In this document: in pieces, positions 1-4,999 of the stretch
Layout of the letters: every line of letters begins with the position of its first letter
Position numbering within the stretch: position 1 is the stretch's first letter
NCBI GenBank assembly: GCA_014382085.1
Contig: JACNKJ010000209.1
Coordinates: 1-5,346, forward strand
Reading direction: 5' to 3'
DNA from: a bacterium
Lineage (GTDB): Bacteria; Krumholzibacteriota; Krumholzibacteriia; JACNKJ01
Length of the DNA: 5,346 nt
The notes under the pieces: model-generated
Told to the model about the DNA's origin: nothing
Seen by the model: the letters and a program-made list of their open reading frames with translations, nothing else
The model's database searches: none
Made by a program: the position numbers and the translations under genes

Positions 1-106
1 ACGTCTTCCCTCAGCCTCAGAGGACTTGCGGATTCCTTCCGGAACTCAGGTTCCGCCACGGATTCCATGAGATGTTTAAAGCTACGAATCGAAAGGACTG
101 GGCCGG

Positions 107-1609
107 ATGTTGGATGGACATCTCGTCGATAAATGCAGTGCGGATCAACTTCCCTCCCTTTCACACGTCGCGCTGGAGATATTAAGGCTCTCGCGCGACG
201 AACAATCGTCCATGGACGATCTAGCAAATGTGATCAAGACCGACCCCGCTTTGACGGTGAAGATGCTCAAAACCGTCAACTCATCGCTTTTCCAGCTGCC
301 CCGTGAGATCAGTTCGATCAATCACGCCGTGAATATGCTGGGCATGCGTTCGGTGAGAGTGTTGGCTCTCAGCTTCTCCTTGGCCGATAGCGTCAACGGT
401 GACGAAGGCGGCGTATTCGACTTCCAGGCCTACTGGCGTCGCTCCCTGAGCCATGCCGTGGCCGCTAGGCTTCTGGCCAATGAGGTGAATCCTCTTGTGT
501 CGGAAGAGGCCTTCGTCTCGGGCCTTTTGGCCGATTTGGGCAGCGTGGCCGCTTGGCGATGTGCGCCCGAGGCCTATAACGAGGTCATCAATGAGTGGCA
601 GCTCCACGAGCAATCACTTCAGGCTATCGAACTGGATAAATTCGGCGATCATCATGCTGCTCTCAGCGGTAAGCTGCTTGCGCAGTGGGGTTTGCCGGAA
701 ACGCTCTGTGAGGCGGTTCGATCCCATCACGGAGGGCCCGATGCCGGCACCTCCCAGCTGGATCTCCTGGTTCGAGCCTCGGCGGATCTGGCCGATCTAT
801 TCTGTCGTGAAATCGCCAGTGCCGAGCTGGATTCGGTCAAAATCGGCGTCATTGCGCTGACGGGCATACAGCCTGAGAGGCTTGAGGAGATTCTCGAACA
901 TCTCGATGAGCAGGTGCAGGAAGCCGCGTCCATGCTGCCAATCCAGGTGGGAGAGACTGTGGATTACGCTCGCCTCCAGATTGACGCCGCTCAGCAACTG
1001 GCCCAGCTCAGCATGATGGCCGACGTGGATCTTCGCGCCAGCAACCGTCGCGAAGAGGAAGCGCGCCAGGAAACTGAGCGACTTCAGGACGAAAAGGAGG
1101 CCATCTTGGAAGTTGCTGCCACCGATGGCCTCACCAAGCTGGCCAATCGAGCGGCCTTCGATAAGCGCTTGAGTGAAGAGATCAAAAACGCCAGCCTCGA
1201 GGGGCAGGTTTTGGGTCTCATCATGCTGGATGTGGATCACTTCAAGAATTTCAACGATACCCATGGGCATCGCGCCGGCGACGAAGTGCTACGTCACGTG
1301 GGCGCCATCATGCTGGATGTGGTCAAGGGCCTGGGCTTCGCCGCCCGCTATGGTGGAGAAGAATTCGCCGTGATCGCCCCAGGGCGAAGCGGTGAAGGTC
1401 TAATTGAGATCGCCGAATCGCTTCGCAAAGGTATCGAAGAACACGTGGTTGAGTTCGAAGGCAAGCAACTCAATGTTACGGCCAGCCTTGGAGCTGTGAG
1501 TCATGCCCCGGCGGGCAGATCCAGCGAGTCCGATATGCTGGTGGAGGCTGCGGATCAGAAGTTGTACAAGGCCAAAGAGTCTGGACGGAATCGGGTTGAG
1601 GTGGAATAG
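107..1609 (+). CDS. HDOD-GGDEF signalling protein, probable diguanylate cyclase
   Basis: A 500-residue cytoplasmic protein with no signal peptide or membrane segment. Residues ~10-210 form an HDOD domain: it opens with LPSLSHVALEIL, continues with DPALTVKMLKTVNSSLF, and ends with the SHHGG segment. HDOD domains are HD-fold regulatory modules without the full catalytic HD set. A charged helical linker (residues ~285-335) probably makes a coiled coil. Residues ~336-498 form a GGDEF domain starting at TDGLTKLANR, with metal-site D375 in LDVDHF and an intact GGEEF (416-420), so synthesis of c-di-GMP from two GTP is expected. The inhibitory RxxD site normally found five residues before GGEEF is absent; the equivalent positions 407-410 read KGLG. 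The ATG is supported by AAAGGA at 92-97, nine bases upstream. A strong terminator follows the gene, so it is probably monocistronic. Domain calls are firm; enzymatic activity is inferred. The signal sensed by HDOD is unknown. Confidence 0.93.
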   Translation: MLDGHLVDKCSADQLPSLSHVALEILRLSRDEQSSMDDLANVIKTDPALTVKMLKTVNSSLFQLPREISSINHAVNMLGMRSVRVLALSFSLADSVNGDEGGVFDFQAYWRRSLSHAVAARLLANEVNPLVSEEAFVSGLLADLGSVAAWRCAPEAYNEVINEWQLHEQSLQAIELDKFGDHHAALSGKLLAQWGLPETLCEAVRSHHGGPDAGTSQLDLLVRASADLADLFCREIASAELDSVKIGVIALTGIQPERLEEILEHLDEQVQEAASMLPIQVGETVDYARLQIDAAQQLAQLSMMADVDLRASNRREEEARQETERLQDEKEAILEVAATDGLTKLANRAAFDKRLSEEIKNASLEGQVLGLIMLDVDHFKNFNDTHGHRAGDEVLRHVGAIMLDVVKGLGFAARYGGEEFAVIAPGRSGEGLIEIAESLRKGIEEHVVEFEGKQLNVTASLGAVSHAPAGRSSESDMLVEAADQKLYKAKESGRNRVEVE

Positions 1610-1637
1610 AGTCGCCTGTCCCCGGTCCCCAGTCGCC
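1610..1637 (+). repeat. Four-unit heptanucleotide array, consensus AGTCNCC
   Basis: Directly after the stop codon, four contiguous 7-base units read AGTCGCC, TGTCCCC, GGTCCCC and AGTCGCC. They share the consensus AGTCNCC with a strict period of seven. The same consensus appears inverted at 1704-1731. The array resembles the short tandemly repeated heptamers described in several bacterial groups; its function is unknown. Confidence 0.7.
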
Positions 1638-1645
1638 AGAACACA

Positions 1646-1676
1646 CCCTCCTCCACATTTTGGAGGAGGGCTTTTT
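1646..1676 (+). terminator. Rho-independent terminator of the HDOD-GGDEF gene
   Basis: A perfect 10-bp stem, CCCTCCTCCA (1646-1655) with TGGAGGAGGG (1661-1670), closes a 5-base loop CATTT and is followed by CTTTTT (1671-1676). It lies 37 bases after the stop of the HDOD-GGDEF gene and is a textbook intrinsic terminator on the + strand. It separates that gene's transcript from the porX-like gene. Confidence 0.93.
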
Positions 1677-1703
1677 CAGACAGCCCAAACGGCAACAAGT
1701 CTA

Positions 1704-1731
1704 GGTGACTGACGACTGGAGATTGGAGACT
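1704..1731 (-). repeat. Second heptanucleotide array, inverted relative to the first
   Basis: Four contiguous 7-base units read GGTGACT, GACGACT, GGAGATT and GGAGACT on the + strand, giving the consensus GGNGACT. This is the reverse complement of AGTCNCC, the consensus of the array at 1610-1637. Aligned as inverted repeats, the two 28-base arrays match at 20 of 28 positions. Together they bracket the terminator. Confidence 0.7.
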
Positions 1732-1745
1732 TCCTCACAAAGCGG

Positions 1746-1774
1746 TTGCTCTATGCGCCGTCCCCCCGTAATTT
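1746..1774 (+). promoter_or_regulatory. Possible sigma-70-type promoter for the porX-like gene
   Basis: TTGCTC (1746-1751) and TAATTT (1769-1774) are separated by 17 bases, each with two mismatches to the -35/-10 consensus. Position is sensible: after the upstream terminator and about 50 bases before the porX-like ATG. Such matches occur by chance and the organism's sigma-70 preferences are unknown, so this is only a candidate. Confidence 0.3.
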
Positions 1775-1823
1775 CCTGATCTAGAAGAGCATGGGCGGCA
1801 AATAGGCGGGAGTTCCAGCAAGT

Positions 1824-3392
1824 ATGACCCAAGCCCCACGACAAAAAATCCTTTGGGCGGACGACCAGATCGATCTGCTCAAACCGCACATGCTGTTCCT
1901 GGAAGAAAAGGGATACAGCCTGCGCGGCGTGGCCAATGGCGATGATGCCGTAGCCCTGCTGGAGCAAGAAGACTTTGACCTGCTTCTCCTGGACGAGCAG
2001 ATGCCCGGAAAAAGCGGCTTGGAGACCCTGGAGGAAGTGAGGCGTTCGCAGCCCGGACTGCCGGTGATCATGATCACAAAGAGCGGCGAAGAGGGCCTGA
2101 TGAACGAGGCCTTCGGCGGGCAGGTACAGGATTTCTTGGTGAAGCCGGTGAATCCGGCGCAGATTTTCTCGGCCATCAAGCGGATTTTCGAAGGTCGGAA
2201 GATTCAAGAAAGCCAGTTATCTCGGGATTACATTCAGGAGTACGGGCAGATCAGCACGGAAAACATGGAGAATGCCGACCCTGAGCGATGGTTCGAGGTC
2301 AATCGCTTCCTCACCGACTGGGACCTGAAGCTTGATAAATTCGAGGGCACGGGCCTGGAACAGACCCATCAGGATCTGCGTCGTGACCTGAATCATGCAT
2401 TTTGCCGCTTCGTGGAAGAGAATTATCAGGGCTGGGCGGCGGCCGATCCGCGGAACCGGCCTCTGATGAGTCCCGACATCTTCTCGACCTTCGTCCAGCC
2501 CTTCGTGGAAAGCGGTCGGCAGGTCTATTTCCTCGTGATCGATTGCATGCGCCTGGACCAGTGGAACGTCATCGAGGAAATGTTGAGTCCTCTATTCAGC
2601 GCTACGGTGGACCACTATTTAGCCATTCTGCCTACCGCGACGCCCTATGCGCGGAATTCCCTGTTTGCCGGTCTTTGGCCCTCGGAAATCGCCGAGCAGT
2701 TGCCCCATTTCTGGAAAGAGGATCCCAAGGAAGAGCTCAGCCTCAATCGATTCGAGCGTGAACTCCTTGGCGCTCAGCTTGCGTCCAAGGGTTTGAAAGA
2801 TCGCAACTACAAATACGTTAAGGTCTCCAACATCTCTCAGGCCAACGAGCTTTACCGGCAAATCGGCGGATTCGCCGACATACCTCTGGTGGCCCTAGTC
2901 TTCAACTTCCTGGACATCCTCGCCCATGGACGCAGTCAATCGGAGATCCTGCAGGAAATCGCCCCCGATGAGTCGGCCTTCCGAAGTCTCATGGCCAGCT
3001 GGTTCCGTCATTCGGCCCTCTACGACATCCTCAAATCCCTGGCCAAGTCGGGCGCCATGGTGGTGGTGACCAGCGACCACGGTTCAGTGCTTTGCCGCCG
3101 ATCGGCCCTGGTTCAGGGTAACCGCAGTACTTCCACGGGGATACGCTACAAGTACGGCGACAATCTGGGTTGCGACACCAAACAGACTCTGCGCATTCGC
3201 GATCCTCTGGCCTGGCGCCTGCCCACCGAGCGCGCCACCAAGGATTACGTGATCGCAAAGGAGAACCACTTTTTCGTCTATCCGACGAATTATCACGAGT
3301 TTGAACAACGTTACGCCGGAAGCTTCCAGCACGGGGGCATATCCCTCGAGGAGATGATCGTCCCTTGCGCCGTCCTGGATCCCAAGACCTGA
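1824..3392 (+). CDS. porX: PorX-like response regulator with PglZ (alkaline phosphatase superfamily) domain
   Basis: A 522-residue soluble protein with the domain order and length of PorX. Residues 1-125 are a CheY-like receiver with the acidic pair D13/D14, phosphoacceptor D57 (in LLLLDEQMPGKSG), T85 and K107. Residues ~130-225 are a helical connector. Residues ~230-520 are a PglZ domain of the alkaline phosphatase fold. Likely active-site or metal residues are D240 (VIDCMRLD), T271 or T273 (PTATPYARN), D364 and H368 (FLDILAH), D418-H419 (TSDHG) and H503 (HGGIS). In Bacteroidota, PorX works with the kinase PorY and SigP to control type IX secretion, and its PglZ domain is reported to act on oligonucleotide phosphodiesters. 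PorY, SigP and T9SS genes are not in this window, so the regulon here is unknown. The ATG has GGGAG 11 bases upstream. The 3' end overlaps tsaE by 28 bases, so the two are probably co-transcribed. All phosphorelay and catalytic residues appear intact. Confidence 0.9.
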   Translation: MTQAPRQKILWADDQIDLLKPHMLFLEEKGYSLRGVANGDDAVALLEQEDFDLLLLDEQMPGKSGLETLEEVRRSQPGLPVIMITKSGEEGLMNEAFGGQVQDFLVKPVNPAQIFSAIKRIFEGRKIQESQLSRDYIQEYGQISTENMENADPERWFEVNRFLTDWDLKLDKFEGTGLEQTHQDLRRDLNHAFCRFVEENYQGWAAADPRNRPLMSPDIFSTFVQPFVESGRQVYFLVIDCMRLDQWNVIEEMLSPLFSATVDHYLAILPTATPYARNSLFAGLWPSEIAEQLPHFWKEDPKEELSLNRFERELLGAQLASKGLKDRNYKYVKVSNISQANELYRQIGGFADIPLVALVFNFLDILAHGRSQSEILQEIAPDESAFRSLMASWFRHSALYDILKSLAKSGAMVVVTSDHGSVLCRRSALVQGNRSTSTGIRYKYGDNLGCDTKQTLRIRDPLAWRLPTERATKDYVIAKENHFFVYPTNYHEFEQRYAGSFQHGGISLEEMIVPCAVLDPKT

Positions 3393-3847
3393 TCTTCACC
3401 AGCAATTCGGCCGAGGAAACCGCCGACTTGGCGGCGGCCTTGGGATTGGTGGCTGAGCCTGGGGATTTTCTGGCCTTTTTCGGCGATCTGGGAGTGGGGA
3501 AGACGGTATTCGCCAAAGGATTCTGTGCAGCCTTGGGTATCGATCCCATGGGGGTCGATAGCCCTACTTTCGTGCTGCTCAACGAGTACCAAGGCCGGCT
3601 GCCCGTTTATCACTTCGATGCCTATCGCCTTGAAGGGGGCCGTGAGGAGCTCACGGAACTCGGCTATTTCGACGAGACCCTTGAAGAGGGTGTCGTGATC
3701 ATGGAGTGGGCGGAACGGGTGGGGGTGCATCTTCCCCCGGCGGCCCTGCACCTCCGAATCGAGATCCTGGATGCGGATCGACGGCGCATCACCATCGAAG
3801 AACCCTCCGAGCGTGTGACCCGAGCGCTTGCGGATTTCCACCCATAA
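3365..3847 (+). CDS. tsaE: tRNA threonylcarbamoyladenosine biosynthesis ATPase TsaE
   Basis: A 160-residue cytoplasmic P-loop ATPase, normal length for TsaE. With TsaB and TsaD it drives transfer of the threonylcarbamoyl group to A37 of ANN-decoding tRNAs (t6A). The Walker A motif is GDLGVGKT (residues 40-47). Family signatures follow in order: DSPTF, the HFDAYRL segment, and VIMEWAERV near residues 112-120. The N-terminal FTSNSAEETADLA matches the usual TsaE opening. The best start is TTG at 3365, inside the end of the porX-like gene. GAGGAG at 3348-3353 lies 11 bases upstream, and no ATG or GTG in this frame gives a comparable N terminus. The 28-base overlap suggests translational coupling. 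A porX-tsaE pair is, to my recollection, common in Bacteroidota, which supports both calls. Function is firm; the exact start is less so. Confidence 0.93.
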   Translation: MRRPGSQDLIFTSNSAEETADLAAALGLVAEPGDFLAFFGDLGVGKTVFAKGFCAALGIDPMGVDSPTFVLLNEYQGRLPVYHFDAYRLEGGREELTELGYFDETLEEGVVIMEWAERVGVHLPPAALHLRIEILDADRRRITIEEPSERVTRALADFHP

Positions 3848-3865
3848 AACAAGCCTATAGCCCTG
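3844..3865 (+). repeat. Direct repeat copy 1, overlapping the tsaE stop
   Basis: ATAAAA plus GCCTATAGCCCTG, joined by a 3-base linker. It recurs imperfectly at 4041-4063 as ATAAAA, a 4-base linker, and GCCTATAGCACTG. The copy includes the TAA stop of tsaE. The two copies flank about 175 bases and may mark a small insertion or local duplication. Confidence 0.45.
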
Positions 3866-4040
3866 CTTATTCTCCTGAAGTTCAACCGCCAGATTGACGG
3901 AGTCGGTTTTAGGCCAAGCTCATGCTCCATGTTGTGGGTAGAGGGCTCTCCTGCACTAGAAGTATGCGTCAGGCCAGCGGGGAGCCCCGATGCTGCTTTG
4001 CCTCACAGTTTCTGAGACATGTGATATTGCCTGTAATTGA

Positions 4041-4063
4041 ATAAAATCAGGCCTATAGCACTG
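4041..4063 (+). repeat. Direct repeat copy 2
   Basis: This is the second copy of the repeat at 3844-3865. ATAAAA and GCCTATAGC are identical in the two copies, with small differences in the linker and one C-to-A change before CTG. The start-to-start distance is 197 bases. Confidence 0.45.
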
Positions 4064-4087
4064 ATATATGCAGCAGAGCAATCTTAA

Positions 4088-4222
4088 GTGTCTCGTTTCA
4101 TTGAGACTTCCTCCAAGTGGGATTTAGCTCCATATGCTTTTTCAGATGAGCCTGAATGGATTCTGACAGTCTGGCGGGAAATCGGCCGCTCCAGGTGGAC
4201 GCCTCTTCCCTGCACGGGGTAG
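4088..4222 (+). CDS. Doubtful small tryptophan-rich ORF (44 codons)
   Basis: An open frame from GTG 4088 to TAG 4220-4222, directly after an in-frame TAA. The product would be 44 residues with four tryptophans (positions 11, 24, 29, 37) and the segments KWDLAPYAF, DEPEWILTVWREIGRSRW and TPLPC. The residue mix looks protein-like, but there is no good Shine-Dalgarno, the start is not ATG, and codon use is more AT-rich than in neighbouring genes. It could be a remnant of a decayed gene, a real small protein, or chance. No family is recognised. Confidence 0.2.
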   Translation: MSRFIETSSKWDLAPYAFSDEPEWILTVWREIGRSRWTPLPCTG

Positions 4223-4301
4223 AACTTGCCCCAGATCGATTACTCTGAGCCTAGACTTAGCTATACCTTTCGGGAGAATCCAGGGATCCACCTTTCGTAA
4301 T

Positions 4302-4372
4302 GAATTGCCCTCAATGACTTTAGGGTCGATTCACCTGAATTCCACTCAGTTTAGGATCGAATTCTGCTCAGT
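4302..4372 (+). repeat. Three copies of GAATT-N3-CTCA-R-T, possible activator sites
   Basis: Three 14-base copies: GAATTGCCCTCAAT (4302-4315), GAATTCCACTCAGT (4337-4350) and GAATTCTGCTCAGT (4359-4372). Ten of 14 positions are invariant. Copies 1 and 2 are followed by a TTTAGG(G/A)TCGA segment; the core starts are 35 and 22 bases apart. They lie roughly 75-145 bases upstream of the start site predicted from the -24/-12 promoter, where enhancer-binding proteins of sigma-54 usually bind. They may instead be transposase-binding repeats of a lost insertion sequence end. Confidence 0.5.
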
Positions 4373-4419
4373 CCCACCCGGATTAATAGCAGGGCCGGAG
4401 TCACGCTTTGGGGAGAAGT

Positions 4420-4436
4420 GGGCACCGGTATGGCAT
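4420..4436 (+). promoter_or_regulatory. Candidate sigma-54 (-24/-12) promoter
   Basis: The sequence is GGGCACCGGTATGGCAT. It matches TGGCAC-N5-TTGCW with one mismatch in each half. GG (4421-4422) and GC (4433-4434) are separated by exactly ten bases, the invariant spacing of RpoN promoters. The predicted start near 4446 leaves GGAGG (4450-4454) and ATG 4464 in a short leader. This would make the secreted-protein locus dependent on an activator ATPase, which is not in the window. Confidence 0.55.
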
Positions 4437-4449
4437 TAGGGACTTCCTT

Positions 4450-4454
4450 GGAGG
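4450..4454 (+). promoter_or_regulatory. Shine-Dalgarno of the 4464 gene
   Basis: GGAGG ends nine bases before ATG 4464 and decides between this start and the in-frame ATG three codons later at 4473. It is the strongest ribosome binding site in the window, in keeping with a highly expressed product. Confidence 0.8.
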
Positions 4455-4463
4455 ATGTAAACA

Positions 4464-4925
4464 ATGAAAATCATGAGGCTTACAGGTCTACTACTTCTCG
4501 TCGCGGCTAGCGCCTGGGCTGGTAACACCGCCACGCAAAACGTAGATGTTACCGTTCCCGCCATCGATGAGGTGGCTGTGAGTGGGGATGCTACGATTAC
4601 TTTCTCGACCCCCTCCGGTGGTTCGGGTTTCTCCGATGCCACTGATGCGTCGACCACGCTTTCCTGGACGACTAACCAGTCCGGGCGCGAAATCACCATC
4701 GCCTATGATGCGGCCCACAGTGGCCTCACCCTGAAGTGCGAAGCCACTTCGATCAGTGGCGGTACCAGCGGCGGCCAGATTACCCTCGGCACTTCGGCCG
4801 CAGATTTCGTGACGAGTATCGACAATACAGCGGGATCGGCCACGCTCAGTTACACCGCCTCGGCCACGCTTTCAGCGACCACTTCGGCCTATGTGGTGAC
4901 TTTCACGATTCAGGCTGCCGCATAA
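4464..4925 (+). CDS. Small secreted beta-rich protein, possible fibre or surface subunit
   Basis: 153 residues. Residues 1-19 are a Sec signal peptide: positive start MKIMR, hydrophobic LLLLVAA core, and cleavage after ASAWA. There is no lipobox. The mature part (~134 residues) is very rich in Ser, Thr, Ala and Gly, with alternating hydrophobic strands (VDVTVPAIDEVAVSGD, TLSWTT, YVVTFTIQAA). This suggests a single beta-sandwich domain. The C-terminal part holds a short internal repeat, SATLSYTA/SATLSATT. There is one cysteine (LKCEA), so no intradomain disulfide. The protein has the size and composition of secreted pilus or coat subunits such as SCPU, DUF4402 or WxL-like domains, but diagnostic motifs are not clear enough to assign one. 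The next gene encodes a chaperone-like exported protein, which supports a subunit role. A sigma-54-type promoter and a strong Shine-Dalgarno precede it. That the gene is real and exported is firm; the function is inferred. Confidence 0.85.
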   Translation: MKIMRLTGLLLLVAASAWAGNTATQNVDVTVPAIDEVAVSGDATITFSTPSGGSGFSDATDASTTLSWTTNQSGREITIAYDAAHSGLTLKCEATSISGGTSGGQITLGTSAADFVTSIDNTAGSATLSYTASATLSATTSAYVVTFTIQAAA

Positions 4926-4932
4926 GCCTCTA

Positions 4933-4989
4933 AAAAGGTGCTTTACACCATCTGCGCGGGGAACTAGCCTCTCCCCGCGCAGACCTTTT
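4933..4989 (+). terminator. Strong intercistronic hairpin, possible attenuator
   Basis: A perfect 12-bp stem, TCTGCGCGGGGA (4951-4962) with TCCCCGCGCAGA (4972-4983), has a 9-base loop and is followed by CCTTTT. Outside it, AAAAGGT (4933-4939) can pair with ACCTTTT (4983-4989), sharing base 4983 with the main stem. Alternatively GGTG (4937-4940) can pair with CACC (4946-4949). The U-run is short (four), so termination is probably partial. It lies 25 bases after the upstream stop and ends 16 bases before the next start, so it fits an attenuator or mRNA-stability element setting unequal expression of the two genes. Confidence 0.65.
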
Positions 4990-4999
4990 GGCGGTACTC

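Larger units (their letters stand above)
3848..4301. other. Gene-poor spacer between tsaE and the secreted-protein locus
   Basis: No convincing gene was found on either strand. The base composition is visibly more AT-rich than the flanking genes. Contents are an imperfect 22/23-base direct repeat (3844-3865 and 4041-4063), a short hairpin GTCTC/GAGAC (4090-4107), a small CGGGG-AG-CCCCG palindrome near 3978-3989, and one doubtful 44-codon ORF. No strong terminator for the porX-tsaE transcript is visible after 3847. The stretch could be a decayed mobile element or regulatory DNA; I see no recognisable transposase fragment. Confidence 0.5.

Noticed and set aside
41..54. Short hairpin GGAAC/GTTCC and a repeated CGGATTCC (29-36, 59-66) ahead of the first gene
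   Set aside because: The stem is only five pairs with no U-run, and an 8-base repeat is within chance; no promoter or regulatory assignment is supported.
1701..2207. Long open frame on the - strand over the porX-like receiver region
   Set aside because: It lies opposite a gene with clear receiver motifs, has no recognisable domain, and its pattern is explained by codon bias of the + strand gene.
1824..3392. PglZ of a BREX phage-defence system
   Set aside because: BREX PglZ is not fused to a receiver and sits among brx genes. Here the domain order, length and tsaE neighbour fit PorX.
3031..3841. Open frames on the - strand over the end of porX and over tsaE
   Set aside because: Both oppose firmly identified genes, are rich in Arg/Pro/Ser/Gly as expected from antisense reading, and lack domain motifs.
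4302..4372. CRISPR-like array
   Set aside because: The repeats are 14 bases, imperfect, unevenly spaced at 35 and 22 bases, and no cas gene is present.
4373..4463. c-di-GMP (GEMM) riboswitch in the leader of the secreted protein
   Set aside because: A CACGC stretch at 4402 is tempting given the cyclase in the window, but the conserved GEMM core and tetraloop receptor elements are missing.
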